Shown piece after piece: positions 33,464 to 42,329 of a stretch of 64,000 nt of DNA (its first letter is position 1; each line of letters opens with the position of its first letter). The stretch is taken from contig NZ_JAFNJS010000001.1 of the NCBI RefSeq assembly GCF_019024325.1, forward strand, positions 1 to 64,000, read 5' to 3'. The stretch is from Falsiroseomonas tokyonensis (lineage in GTDB: Bacteria > Pseudomonadota > Alphaproteobacteria > Acetobacterales > Acetobacteraceae). A program made the position numbers and the translations under genes. The notes beneath the pieces are model-generated. The model worked only from the letters and a program-made list of their open reading frames with translations. It ran no database searches and was not told the DNA's origin.

Positions 33464-33833
33464 GCAGGTTCGCGTCCCGCGCCAGCCGCCAGGCGCCATC
33501 CGGCCCGCGCCGGAAGATGGACAGCGTGCTGCCCGCCATGTGCTTCATGGCGCCGCCATGCCAGGGGGTGACGGAGACGGTCACCTGGCCGCGCACCCAG
33601 GCGAGGTGGCCCTGCACCTCCACCTCCTGCACCGTGCTCGCGCCCTCGATCTTCACGCCGCGCATCGCCTGCGCCGCGGCCAGGAAGGCCTCGCGGCCAA
33701 AGGGGTCCTTGCCCGGGACCATGAAGACCACGTCCTCGGTCATCAGCCCGGCGACGGTCTCGAGGTCCCCGGCGCGGGTCGCGTCGAACCAGCGCTGGAC
33801 CAGCTTGCGGATATCGGCTTCGTCCTGGGTCAT
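33414..33833 (-). CDS. SgcJ/EcaC-type NTF2-like protein
   Basis: A 139-residue NTF2-like protein of the SgcJ/EcaC type: ADIRKLVQRWFDATRAGDLE at the start, LMTEDVVFMVPGKDPFGR next, and [25 protein letters not shown] near the end. The C-terminal tail ([12 protein letters not shown]) is Pro-rich and probably disordered, and it lies in the 50-base overlap with the convergent neighbour. Function is unknown beyond small-molecule binding or stress-linked roles suggested for the family. Confidence 0.8.
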   Translation of the reverse strand: MTQDEADIRKLVQRWFDATRAGDLETVAGLMTEDVVFMVPGKDPFGREAFLAAAQAMRGVKIEGASTVQEVEVQGHLAWVRGQVTVSVTPWHGGAMKHMAGSTLSIFRRGPDGAWRLARDANLLTPGPAEPPPAEPTPG

Positions 33834-33875
33834 CCTGCGGCCTTCCGGGGGTACGCGCGCCTCTCTCGCGCCGGA

Positions 33876-34562
33876 TCAGGCTTGGCGCAATGCCGGCCCG
33901 GTGAAATCGAGGATCAGCCGGGCGAGTTCCCCGGGCGCCTCGATGGGAATCATATGGCCGCTGCCCTCGATGACGCGGAGCTGGGCGCCGGGGATGCCGG
34001 CCGCCAACTCCTCCGATTCCGCCACGCTGCGCAGCGCATCCTGGGCGGCGGCCACCACCAGGGTGGGGCAGGCGATCTCCGCTAGGCGCGTGTCGAAGGC
34101 AGGACGCGGCAGGCTCGACTGGCGCCCGAAAACCTCCCCGCCCAGCCGGTCCCCCATGGCCCGCAGCCGGTCCACCAGGACCGTATCCCCGGCGCGGTCC
34201 GGATGCAGCCCGCGGGCGATGGCGCCGCGGCTCATCCCCCGGAAGGCCCGGCCGGAGATCGCCCCGCGTCGCGCCTGCTGGGACGCGCTGTCGCCGCGGC
34301 CGGAAGTCGCCACCAGCACCAGCGCCTGCACCCGGCCCGGCGCCATCCGCGCCACCTCCCGCGCCACGAAGCCGCCCATCGAGAAGCCGACCAGCGCGAA
34401 GCGCTCCGGCGCGCCCGCCAGCACGCGCTCCGCCATGCCCTGCAGCGTGTCGTCCTGGAACAGGTCGCCATGGTGGATCGGGCCGAGCGGGGCCAACAGC
34501 GGCGTCATCTCGTCCCAGAGCCCGGCATCCAGCATGAAGCCGGGCAACAGCACTACCGCCAC
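33876..34562 (-). CDS. Alpha/beta hydrolase
   Basis: A 228-residue alpha/beta hydrolase. The oxyanion region is VVLLPGFMLDAGLW, the nucleophile elbow GFSMGGFVA places the catalytic Ser at about residue 80, Asp is likely in VVAAAQDALRSVAE and His in GSGHMIPIEAP. The protein is short, with a small lid between elbow and Asp. Substrate is not evident. It lies divergent from the tautomerase gene and next to the NTF2-like gene on the same strand. Confidence 0.85.
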   Translation of the reverse strand: MAVVLLPGFMLDAGLWDEMTPLLAPLGPIHHGDLFQDDTLQGMAERVLAGAPERFALVGFSMGGFVAREVARMAPGRVQALVLVATSGRGDSASQQARRGAISGRAFRGMSRGAIARGLHPDRAGDTVLVDRLRAMGDRLGGEVFGRQSSLPRPAFDTRLAEIACPTLVVAAAQDALRSVAESEELAAGIPGAQLRVIEGSGHMIPIEAPGELARLILDFTGPALRQA

Positions 34563-34616
34563 GCGCTTGGCCTCTGCCCTGAAGGGACGCAGGATCGAAA
34601 GCTGAAGGAGACCGCC

Positions 34617-34802
34617 ATGCCCGAGATCATCATCTATGCCGTTGCCGGCCGCACCACCGAACAGAAGCGCGGCCTGGTCAAGGACATGACCGAGGCCATG
34701 GTGAAGAATTTCAGCGTGGCGCCGGAATCCGTGACCATCCAGATCGTCGAATCCGACAAGGATTCGAAGGCCAAGGGCGGCGTGCTGTGCAGCGAGCGGT
34801 AG
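34617..34802 (+). CDS. 4-oxalocrotonate tautomerase family protein
   Basis: A 61-residue tautomerase. The start at ATG 34617 leaves Pro as residue 1 after Met removal (MPEIIIYAVAGRTTEQKR), which is the catalytic base of the family. GGAG lies 5 bases before the start. A second typical motif is VSVAPESVTIQIVE-like at residues 32-45. The fold is a hexameric beta-alpha-beta unit. The in vivo substrate cannot be read from sequence; many members are of unknown role. It is alone on the plus strand between two minus-strand genes. Confidence 0.9.
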   Translation: MPEIIIYAVAGRTTEQKRGLVKDMTEAMVKNFSVAPESVTIQIVESDKDSKAKGGVLCSER

Positions 34803-34805
34803 GAG

Positions 34806-35624
34806 TCAAAGTCCCAGCCGCGCCCAGGCCGCCCGGTCCTCCACCGCCGCCATCGCCCCTTCCGCCAGCGCGGCGCCCGAAATCAGCCGCAGCGGCCAGG
34901 GCGGGCGGCGCGGGCCGATGGGGATCAGCTGCGCCTTCTCCCCATGCCGGGCGCGGAGTTCCGCCGTCACCTCCCCAAGCCGGTCGGCCAGGCCCAGCTC
35001 CACGGCGCGCTTGCCGGACCAGAAGCGCCCGCTGAACAGCTCGGCCTCGGGCGCCTTCAGCCGGGCGCTGCGCCGGCGGCGCACCCAGTCGCGGAAGGTC
35101 TCGTGCAGCTCCGCCAGCAGCTGTTCCAGCCGCGCCACATCCTCCGGCCGCTCCGGGCCGAAGGGATCGAGAAAACTCTTCTCGCTGCCGGCCGTGTGCA
35201 TGCGCCGGCGCACGCCGATGCGGCCGATGGCCTCCTCCAGCCCGAAGCCGGCGCTGATCACGCCGATGGACCCCAGGATGCTGGCGGGGTCGGCCACGAT
35301 CTCATCCGCCGCGCAGGCCAGCCAATAGCCGCCGGAGGCCGCGGCATCCTCGACATAGGCCGTGACCTTCACCTTCTTCTGGTCGGCCAGGCGGCGGATG
35401 CGCTGGGCCACCAGGCTGGACTGCACCGGGGACCCGCCGGGCGAGTTGATCACCAGCGCCAGTTCCGCCAGACGCTTGATGCCGAAGGCGCGGTCGAGCA
35501 GCGGGCCGGTGGTTTGCGCGCTGATCCCCGGGGCGGCGAAGGCACTCGCCCCGCGGGCGGCAATCACGCCGGACAGGCGCAGCACGGCGATGCGGGGCGG
35601 CTTGGACAGGAAGGGCAGGTTCAT
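34806..35624 (-). CDS. S49-family signal peptide peptidase-like protease (SppA type)
   Basis: A 272-residue S49 peptidase of the short SppA type. I start it at ATG 35624 (MNLPFLSKPPRIAVLRLSG). The ClpP-like fold shows LALVINSPGGSPVQSS, then the catalytic Ser in DAAASGGYWLACAAD and SILGSIGVISAGFGLEE; the general-base Lys is probably in AGSEKSFLDPF. There is no obvious N-terminal membrane anchor, so it may be soluble. It should digest leftover signal peptides or small membrane peptides. Confidence 0.85.
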   Translation of the reverse strand: MNLPFLSKPPRIAVLRLSGVIAARGASAFAAPGISAQTTGPLLDRAFGIKRLAELALVINSPGGSPVQSSLVAQRIRRLADQKKVKVTAYVEDAAASGGYWLACAADEIVADPASILGSIGVISAGFGLEEAIGRIGVRRRMHTAGSEKSFLDPFGPERPEDVARLEQLLAELHETFRDWVRRRRSARLKAPEAELFSGRFWSGKRAVELGLADRLGEVTAELRARHGEKAQLIPIGPRRPPWPLRLISGAALAEGAMAAVEDRAAWARLGL

Positions 35625-35726
35625 CCCCGATAGATGCGCCCGCCGCAGGTCCAGACAAGCATCCCGCCCCCCTTCCGCCGGGCCCGCCGACAGGTCATTG
35701 TCCGGACAACACAGCCGAGGCTCCGC

Positions 35727-36926
35727 ATGACCAAGCCGCTTCCCGTCCTCATTGCCGGTGCCGGCCCGGTTGGCATGGTGGCCGCCGCCTATCTGGCCGG
35801 GGAGGGCATTCCCGTCACCGTGGTGGAACAGGCGAAGGACCTGCCGACCGACCTCCGCGCCTCCACCTTCCACCCGCCGACGCTCGACATGCTCGGCAAG
35901 TTCGGGGTGGTGGACAGCCTGATCGAACAGGGGCTGGTCTGTCCGAACTGGCAGTTCCGCGACCGCGCCACCGGCCCCATCGCCACCTTCGACATGGGCG
36001 TTCTCTCGGCCGATACGAACCATCCCTACCGGCTGCAATGCGAGCAGTGGCGGCTGACGCAGATGCTGCGCGACCGCATGGCGGCGAATCCCGACGTCAC
36101 CTTCATCTACGACGCCCGCGCCGCCGATGCGGCGCAGGACGCGGATGGCGTGACCCTGACCATCGAGCGCGCCGATGGCAGCACGGAAAAGCTGACGGGC
36201 TCCTACCTGATCGGCGCCGATGGCGCGCGCAGCGCCGTGCGCCGCGCGGTCGGCACCGAATTCCGTGGCCAGACCATCCCGGAAATCTTCCTGTCGCTGT
36301 CGACCACCTTCCCCTTCCACGAGGCGATCCCGGACCTCGCGGATATCTCCTACATCTCCGACCCCGAGGAATGGTTCGTGCTGCTGCGCACGGCGTCCCT
36401 CTGGCGCGTGCTGTTCCCGACCGATCCGACCGAGACGGAGGAAGCGATGACGGCGCCGGCGCGGATGAATGCGCGCTTGCAGGCGGTGGTGCCCAACCCG
36501 GCGGGGTATGAGGTGGTGCATCGCACCGGCTACCGGGTGCATGAGCGAGTGGTGGACGACTATGTCCATGGCCGCATCTTCCTGGCCGGCGATGCCGCCC
36601 ATATCAACAACCCGCTCGGCGGCATGGGCATGAATGGCGGCATCCACGATGCCTTCAACCTGGCGGAGAAGCTGACCAAGGTGTGGCAGGGCGCGCCGCT
36701 GGAGAGCATGGGCCGCTACCAGCGCCAGCGCCGCAAGGTGGCGCTCGACGTCGTGCAGCAGCAGGCGCTGCGCAACCGGCAGATCCTGAACCAGCGCGAC
36801 CCGGCGGCGCGCCAGGCCTATCACGAGGAGCTGCGCGCGACGGTGGCGGATCCCGCAAAACACCGCGCCTATCTGCTGCGCTCTTCCATGATCCAATCCC
36901 TGCGCGACCTGGAGAATGTGGCATGA
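35727..36926 (+). CDS. FAD-dependent aromatic monooxygenase-like protein
   Basis: A 399-residue flavoprotein of the PheA/TfdB group. ATG 35727 starts KPLPVLIAGAGPVGMVAAAY, the FAD-binding GxGxxG. The second FAD site is FLAGDAAHINNPLGGMGMN with the Gly-Asp motif, and YLIGADGARSAVRRAVG is the DG motif. Such enzymes hydroxylate aromatic rings using NAD(P)H and O2. The protein is shorter than phenol hydroxylases, lacking their C-terminal domain. It is translationally coupled (ATGA) to an isochorismatase-like amidase, suggesting a two-step catabolic pair. Confidence 0.85.
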   Translation: MTKPLPVLIAGAGPVGMVAAAYLAGEGIPVTVVEQAKDLPTDLRASTFHPPTLDMLGKFGVVDSLIEQGLVCPNWQFRDRATGPIATFDMGVLSADTNHPYRLQCEQWRLTQMLRDRMAANPDVTFIYDARAADAAQDADGVTLTIERADGSTEKLTGSYLIGADGARSAVRRAVGTEFRGQTIPEIFLSLSTTFPFHEAIPDLADISYISDPEEWFVLLRTASLWRVLFPTDPTETEEAMTAPARMNARLQAVVPNPAGYEVVHRTGYRVHERVVDDYVHGRIFLAGDAAHINNPLGGMGMNGGIHDAFNLAEKLTKVWQGAPLESMGRYQRQRRKVALDVVQQQALRNRQILNQRDPAARQAYHEELRATVADPAKHRAYLLRSSMIQSLRDLENVA

Positions 36927-37546
36927 GCGGACATCCCGAGGCCGAGATCTACCACCGCCAGGGCATGGGCAAATCCGCCGGCATGGGCCAGCGCCCGGCG
37001 CTGGTCATGGTGGATTTCGTCGTGGGCTTTGCCGATCCCGCGCATTTCGGCGGCGGCAATATCGCGCCCGCCATCGCGCAGACTGTGAAGCTGCTGGCCT
37101 TCGCGCGCGCCCATCGCTGGCCGGTGGCGCATACCCGTGTGGTCTATGCCGAGGACGGCTCGGATGCCGGCGTCTTCACCCTGAAGGCGCCGTCGCTGCT
37201 GAAGCTGACCGAACATTCGCCGCTGTCGCAGATCGTGCCGGAGCTGACGCCGGTGGCGGGTGAGCACATCGTCCGCAAGCAGGGCGCCAGCGGCTTCTTC
37301 GATACCAACCTGGCGAGCTGGCTGCGCTACCAGGGCGCGGACACGCTGGTGGTCACGGGCTGCACCACCAGCGGCTGCGTGCGCGCGACGGTGGTGGACA
37401 GCCTGCAGCACAATTTCCGCACCATCGTCGCGACGGACTGCGTCGGCGACCGCGCGATCGGGCCGCATGAGGCGAACCTCTTCGACATGGGCCAGAAATA
37501 CGCGGATCTGATGACGCGGGCGGAGATCGAGGCGGCGGCGGGGTAA
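36923..37546 (+). CDS. Isochorismatase-family amidase (N-carbamoylsarcosine amidase-like)
   Basis: A 207-residue cysteine hydrolase; ATG 36923 overlaps the monooxygenase stop. The catalytic triad positions are visible: Asp in LVMVDFVVGFAD, Lys in HIVRKQGASGFFDT, and Cys in VVTGCTTSGCVRATV. These belong to the isochorismatase fold; the sequence is closest in style to N-carbamoylsarcosine or maleamate-type amidases. With the neighbouring monooxygenase it would fit degradation of an N-heterocycle such as a nicotinate derivative, but the substrate is inferred. Confidence 0.85.
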   Translation: MSGHPEAEIYHRQGMGKSAGMGQRPALVMVDFVVGFADPAHFGGGNIAPAIAQTVKLLAFARAHRWPVAHTRVVYAEDGSDAGVFTLKAPSLLKLTEHSPLSQIVPELTPVAGEHIVRKQGASGFFDTNLASWLRYQGADTLVVTGCTTSGCVRATVVDSLQHNFRTIVATDCVGDRAIGPHEANLFDMGQKYADLMTRAEIEAAAG

Positions 37547-37556
37547 GGTCTCCGCA

Positions 37557-38381
37557 TCACTCCGCGGCGGCGGGCAGCTTCATCCAACCGGGCACGCGCG
37601 GCGTCAGCACGGCACCACCTGCCGAAAGCGCGCCGCCCGCCGCCAGCACATCCAGCCGCAGCAGCGCCAGGCCGTGGCCATCGCGGGCGGAGCGCATCTC
37701 GCCCACCTCCACCCCGTCCCGCAGCACCGGCGTGCCGCGCGGCGGCAGGCCGCCTTCCACCGTCACCGGCACGATGCGGCGCTTCAGCAGGCCGCGATAC
37801 TTGGTCCGCGCCGTCAGCTCCTGGCCCATGTAGCAGCCCTTGGTCCAGGACACGCCGCCGAGCTCGTCGAAGCCGCCTTCCAGCAGCACGGATTTTTCCG
37901 GCTCCAGGTCGCGCGAGCCATCGGGCAGGCCGAGGCGCAGGCGATGCAGGTCCCACTCCGCTTCCTCGGCATCGGCCGCCGGGCCCACCGGCGACAGGCA
38001 GCGCCAGCCGGCCTCGGGCAGCCGCGGATCCGGCGCGGCCAGCGTGCCGGCCGGCGGCACGCTGTCGCCCCAGCCGGCCATGACGGCGAATTCGGCCGAG
38101 GCATCGCGCAGCGAGACCTTGGCGCGCAGGCGGAAGCGGGCCAGGCGCTGGATCAGCATCCCGGCCTGGGCCGCCTCCACATCCAGCAGCAGGCGCTCGG
38201 CCTCCGCCATCACGAAGAAATCGGCCAGCCACTTGCCCTGCGGCGTCAGCAGCGCGGCCCAGACCGCCCGGCCCGGGCCGGCGGCGGCGATGTCGTTGGA
38301 GACGAGGCCCTGCAGGAAGGCGACGCGGTCGGGGCCGGTCACCTCCACAACGCCACGTCCGGTCAGATGGGCTATCGGCAT
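37557..38381 (-). CDS. ygfZ: YgfZ/GcvT-family folate-binding Fe-S repair protein
   Basis: A 274-residue member of the YgfZ group, which uses tetrahydrofolate to support assembly or repair of some Fe-S clusters. ATG 38381 starts MPIAHLTGRGVVEVTGPDR. It shows FLQGLVSNDI at the start and the family signature KGCYMGQELTARTKYRG near residue 195 with its essential Cys. Length is a little short of the E. coli protein, as usual in alphaproteobacteria. It is divergent from the glycosyltransferase cluster. Confidence 0.88.
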   Translation of the reverse strand: MPIAHLTGRGVVEVTGPDRVAFLQGLVSNDIAAAGPGRAVWAALLTPQGKWLADFFVMAEAERLLLDVEAAQAGMLIQRLARFRLRAKVSLRDASAEFAVMAGWGDSVPPAGTLAAPDPRLPEAGWRCLSPVGPAADAEEAEWDLHRLRLGLPDGSRDLEPEKSVLLEGGFDELGGVSWTKGCYMGQELTARTKYRGLLKRRIVPVTVEGGLPPRGTPVLRDGVEVGEMRSARDGHGLALLRLDVLAAGGALSAGGAVLTPRVPGWMKLPAAAE

Positions 38382-38460
38382 GCAGCCCAGATGGGCGAGC
38401 CGAAGCGGCGATGCAATGTCCCCTTGGGGGCCCGGTTGGGGCGATTCCGGCGGGTGTGCT

Positions 38461-39378
38461 ATGCGCGCGCCCTGCATGCGCATCCTTTTCGTCACCGCCA
38501 CCCGGATCGGCGATGCGGTCCTTTCCACCGGGCTGCTGGACCATCTGCTCCGCACCCATCCCGGGGCGCGGATCACGGTCGCCTGCGGCCCCGCCGCGGC
38601 CGGCGTCTTTGCGCGGATGCCGGGGCTGGAGCGGCTGATCGTCCTCGCCAAGCGCCGCTTCTCCCTGCATTGGCTGGATCTCTGGCGGCAGGTGGCGACC
38701 ACGCGCTGGGACCTGGTCGTGGATTTGCGGGCCTCGGCGCTGGCCTGGATGGTGCCGGCGCGCAAGCGCCTGACCGGCAAGGGCGGCAGGCGGCCGGGGC
38801 ATCGGCTGACCCATCTCGGCGCGCTGATGGGCCTGGCGCCGCCGCCGCTGCCCGTGGTCTGGACCGCGCCGGAGGATGAGACGCGCGCGGAAACCCTGCT
38901 GCCCGGTGGCCCCTGGCTGGTGCTCGGCCCCACCGCCAACTGGGTGCAAAAAGTCTGGCCGGCGGAGCGCTTCGTGAATGTGGCGCAGGCGCTGACGGCA
39001 CCGGGCGGCGCGCTGGCCGGCGCGCGCATCGCGGTACTGGGCGGGCCGGGCACGATGGAGCGCGAGATGGCCGCGCCGGTGCTGGCCGCCTTCCCGGATG
39101 CCGTGGACCTCGTCGGCAGGCTGAGCCTGCCGGAAGTCGCCGCCGTGATGCGCCGCGCCGCGCTGTTCCTCGGCAATGATTCCGGGCTGATGCACCTGGC
39201 CGCCGCCGCCGGCGCGCCGACACTTGGCCTGTTCGGCCGCAGCAGCGCCGCCGAATACGGCCCCTGCGGCCCGCGTGCCCTGGCGGTGGAGGCCGATGGC
39301 CCGCCCTTCGAATCCCCCATGACCGACCTGCCCCAATCCCGCGTGCTGGCGGCCGCGAACCGGCTGCTCGCCGCATGA
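38461..39378 (+). CDS. Glycosyltransferase family 9 protein
   Basis: A family 9 (heptosyltransferase-like) enzyme. Two starts are close: ATG 38461 (MRAPCMRILFV) and ATG 38476 (MRILFV); I keep the first because a GGTG-like site lies upstream. The N-terminus FVTATRIGDAVLSTGLLDHL is the typical acceptor-domain opening. The nucleotide-sugar domain has LVLGPTANWVQKVWPAERF, VAVLGG-type strand and FLGNDSGLMHLAAAAGAPTLGLFG, the donor-binding motif. It probably adds a sugar to lipopolysaccharide or another envelope glycan. The next gene overlaps by ATGA. Confidence 0.88.
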   Translation: MRAPCMRILFVTATRIGDAVLSTGLLDHLLRTHPGARITVACGPAAAGVFARMPGLERLIVLAKRRFSLHWLDLWRQVATTRWDLVVDLRASALAWMVPARKRLTGKGGRRPGHRLTHLGALMGLAPPPLPVVWTAPEDETRAETLLPGGPWLVLGPTANWVQKVWPAERFVNVAQALTAPGGALAGARIAVLGGPGTMEREMAAPVLAAFPDAVDLVGRLSLPEVAAVMRRAALFLGNDSGLMHLAAAAGAPTLGLFGRSSAAEYGPCGPRALAVEADGPPFESPMTDLPQSRVLAAANRLLAA

Positions 39379-40424
39379 GGGTGGCGCATGTCATGGCCGG
39401 CGCCGTGCAGGGCGGGGCGGAGGGCTTCTTCGAGCGCCTCGTCCTCGCCCAGCATCGCGCCGGCCTCGACGTGCTGGCGGTCATCCGGCGCGAGCCCGGC
39501 CGCGCCGCAAGGCTCGAGGCAGGGGGCGTGGCGCCGCTGCAACTCGGCTTCGGCGGGCCGCTCGATTGGCTGACGGCCGGCCGGCTGCGGCGCGCCTTGC
39601 TCGGCTTCCGGCCGCAGGTGGTGGTCGCCTGGATGAACCGCGCCGCCGGCTTTGCCCGCGCCGCGACCCGGCCGGGCGATGGCTGGGCCATGGCCGGCAG
39701 GCTGGGCGGCGCCTATGCGCTGCGGCACTACGGCGCCTGCGACCTGCTGGCCGCCAATACCCAGGGCCTGTGCGACTGGATCGCGAGCCAGGGCTGGCCG
39801 GCGGATCGCGTGCGGCTGATGCCGAATTTCGCCGCCGACCTCGCCGGCGCGCCCCCCGCCACCCTGCCCTTCCCGCCCGGCGCGGTGCCGCTGCTGGCCA
39901 TGGGCCGCCTCCACCCCAACAAGGATTTTGCCACGTTGCTGCGTGCCGTCGCGCGGCTGCCGGCCGAGGTCCATCTCGCTTTGGCGGGCGAAGGGCCGGA
40001 GCGGGGGGCGCTGGAGGCGCTGGCGGGGGAACTCGGCCTCGGCGGGCGGGTGGCCTTCCTCGGCTGGCGCCAGGATGTCGGGGCGCTGCTGGCGGCCAGC
40101 CGGATGCTGGTCGTGCCGTCCCGTATCGAGCCGCTGGGCAATGTCGTGCTGGAAGGTTTTTCCGCCAATCGCCCCGTGGTGGCGACCGCCGCGGACGGGC
40201 CGCGCGAGGTGATGCGGGACGGCGAGACGGGCCGGCTGGTGCCGATCGGCGACCATGCCGCGCTGGCCGAGGCCATCGGCCAGCTGCTGGCCGACCCCGC
40301 CATGGCGGATCGCCTCGCCGCCGCCGGCCGCGCCGGCTTCATCGCCCGGCATGCGGAGGCGCCGGCCCTGGCCGCCTGGGCGGCCTTCCTCGACGAAGCG
40401 GCGGCACGAAGGGAAGCGGCCTAG
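39375..40424 (+). CDS. Glycosyltransferase family 4 protein
   Basis: A 349-residue GT-B enzyme; its ATG overlaps the previous stop. It begins MRVAHVMAGAVQGGAEGFFE, as family 4 transferases do. The donor domain has LLAMGRLHPNKDFATLLRAV and the E-x7-E region in PSRIEPLGNVVLEGFSANRPVV. Sugar and acceptor are unknown. With the neighbouring family 9 enzyme and the asparagine synthase one base later, it forms a small surface-glycan gene group. Confidence 0.88.
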   Translation: MRVAHVMAGAVQGGAEGFFERLVLAQHRAGLDVLAVIRREPGRAARLEAGGVAPLQLGFGGPLDWLTAGRLRRALLGFRPQVVVAWMNRAAGFARAATRPGDGWAMAGRLGGAYALRHYGACDLLAANTQGLCDWIASQGWPADRVRLMPNFAADLAGAPPATLPFPPGAVPLLAMGRLHPNKDFATLLRAVARLPAEVHLALAGEGPERGALEALAGELGLGGRVAFLGWRQDVGALLAASRMLVVPSRIEPLGNVVLEGFSANRPVVATAADGPREVMRDGETGRLVPIGDHAALAEAIGQLLADPAMADRLAAAGRAGFIARHAEAPALAAWAAFLDEAAARREAA

Positions 40425-42188
40425 ATGTGCGGCATTGCCGGCCTCGCCCTGAAGCAGGGCCTGACGCCTGACCCCAAGATCCTGCACGCCATGCTGGCCG
40501 CGCTGGCGCATCGCGGGCCGGATGGGCAGGGCGTGCACATCGCGGACAATGTCGGCCTGGCGCATAACCGCCTCGCCATCATCGACCTCGCCACCGGCGA
40601 CCAGCCGCTATTCGCCGGGCCCACCACCCTCGTCGCCAATGGCGAGGTCTACAACTACATCGAGCTGCGCGAGGCCCATGCGCTGGTCTGCGCGACGGGG
40701 TCCGATTGCGAGCCGCCGCTGCACCTCTATCGCCGCGACGGCGTGGCGGCGACGGCGCAGGCGATGCGCGGCATGTATGCGATCGCGCTGCACGACCGCG
40801 CCACGCGCCGCCTGATCCTGACGCGCGACCCCTTCGGCATCAAGCCGATGTACATCGCCGAGGTCGCGGGCGGCATCGCCTTCGCCTCCGAACCCCAGGC
40901 GCTGCTCGCCGCGGGGCTCGTCCAGCCGGTGGTGCGGGCGGAGGCGCGGGACGAGCTGCTGCAGTTGCAATTCACCACCGGCGCCGAGACCATCTTTGCC
41001 GGCATTTCTCGCATTCTTCCCGGCGAGACGGTGGTGATCGCGGATGGCGCCATCGTGGAACGCCATCGCCGCGCCGCGCTGCCGGAGGGCGGGCCGGTGG
41101 CGGTGACGGAGGAGGAGGCCCTCGCCCGGTTGGACGCCGCCTTCGAGGACAGCGTCCGCCTGCACCAGCGCGCCGACGTGCCCTATGGCCTGTTCCTCTC
41201 GGGCGGCATCGATTCCGGGGCCGTGCTGGCGATGATGGCGCGGCTGAACAGCCAGCCCGTGCGCGCCTTCACCGCCAGCTTCGACGTGCCCGGCGCGGCG
41301 GATGAACGCGCCGCCGCCGAAGCCGCCGCCAAGGCCCACGGCGCGCGGCACACCACCATCACGGTGACCGAGGCCGAGGTCTGGCGCGAACTGCCGAAAA
41401 TCGTGGCGGCGATGGATGATCCGGCGGCGGACTACGCCATCATCCCCACCTGGTTCCTGGCGAGCCGGGCGCGGCAGGATGTGAAGGTGGTGCTCTCCGG
41501 CGAGGGCGGCGACGAGCTCTTCGGCGGCTATGGCCGCTACCGCAGCGCCATGCGCCCCTGGTGGCTCTGGGGCCGCCGGCCGCGCGCCACCGGGGCCTTC
41601 GACCACGTGAAGGACGTGCTGCGCGACGCGCCCCGCACCTGGCGGGACGGCATCACCGCCGCCGAGGCCGCCACCGCCCTGCCCGGCCGCTCCCGCCTGC
41701 AGGCCGCCCAGGCCGCCGACATCGCCGACTGGCTGCCAAACGACCTTTTGGCCAAGCTGGACCGCTGCCTCATGGCGCATGCGCTGGAGGGCCGCACGCC
41801 CTTCCTGGACCCCGCCGTGGCGGAGTGCGCCTTCCGCCTGCCGGATTCGCTGAAGGTGCGCGGCCGCACCGGCAAATGGCTTTTGAGGACCTGGATGGCC
41901 CGGCATGCGCCGGCCTCCAAACCTTTTGCGCCGAAGCAGGGGTTCACGGTGCCGGTGGCGGCCTGGATCGGGGGCGTGGGGGACCGGCTCGGCCCGCTGG
42001 TGGCGGCGCAGCCGGGGGTGGCGGAGGTGGCGAAGCCGGATCGCGTCGCCGCCCTGTTCCGCCATGCGGCCGGCGACAAGCACCGCGGCTTCGCCGCCTG
42101 GCACCTGCTGTTCTACGCCCTGTGGCACCGCGCGCATGTGGAGCGGCGGGATGTTTCGGGGGATGTGTGGCAGGTGCTGGGCGGGTGA
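40425..42188 (+). CDS. Asparagine synthase (glutamine-hydrolysing), AsnB type
   Basis: A 587-residue glutamine-dependent asparagine synthetase-like protein starting MCGIAGLALKQG, so Cys2 is the glutaminase nucleophile. The glutaminase domain (1-200) has HRGPDGQGVHI and NGEVYNYIELRE. The synthetase domain has the ATP PP-loop YGLFLSGGIDSGAVLAMM and SGEGGDELFGGYGRYR. All hallmark residues are present. Paralogues beside glycosyltransferases often modify envelope sugars or peptides rather than making free asparagine; which applies here is open. A hairpin terminator follows. Confidence 0.88.
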   Translation: MCGIAGLALKQGLTPDPKILHAMLAALAHRGPDGQGVHIADNVGLAHNRLAIIDLATGDQPLFAGPTTLVANGEVYNYIELREAHALVCATGSDCEPPLHLYRRDGVAATAQAMRGMYAIALHDRATRRLILTRDPFGIKPMYIAEVAGGIAFASEPQALLAAGLVQPVVRAEARDELLQLQFTTGAETIFAGISRILPGETVVIADGAIVERHRRAALPEGGPVAVTEEEALARLDAAFEDSVRLHQRADVPYGLFLSGGIDSGAVLAMMARLNSQPVRAFTASFDVPGAADERAAAEAAAKAHGARHTTITVTEAEVWRELPKIVAAMDDPAADYAIIPTWFLASRARQDVKVVLSGEGGDELFGGYGRYRSAMRPWWLWGRRPRATGAFDHVKDVLRDAPRTWRDGITAAEAATALPGRSRLQAAQAADIADWLPNDLLAKLDRCLMAHALEGRTPFLDPAVAECAFRLPDSLKVRGRTGKWLLRTWMARHAPASKPFAPKQGFTVPVAAWIGGVGDRLGPLVAAQPGVAEVAKPDRVAALFRHAAGDKHRGFAAWHLLFYALWHRAHVERRDVSGDVWQVLGG

Positions 42189-42229
42189 GTGGGTGTCGCG
42201 TGGGAAGGGGCAGGTTGTCCGTGCCCGCG

Positions 42230-42276
42230 AGAGCCGTTTCGCCGAAAGCGAAGACGATGAAACGGCTCTAGCCTTT
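42230..42276 (+). terminator. Rho-independent terminator after the asparagine synthase gene
   Basis: AGAGCCGTTTC (42230-42240) pairs perfectly with GAAACGGCTCT (42259-42269) around an 18-base loop; TTTT comes shortly after at 42273-42276. A second perfect hairpin, GCCTTGCG with CGCAAGGC at 42299-42318, lies beyond and may serve the convergent cupin gene, but it has no clear T-run on that side. Confidence 0.6.
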
Positions 42277-42329
42277 TCCCCAACGTATTTTCCGAGTCGC
42301 CTTGCGAAGCCGCAAGGCTTGAAAATGCT

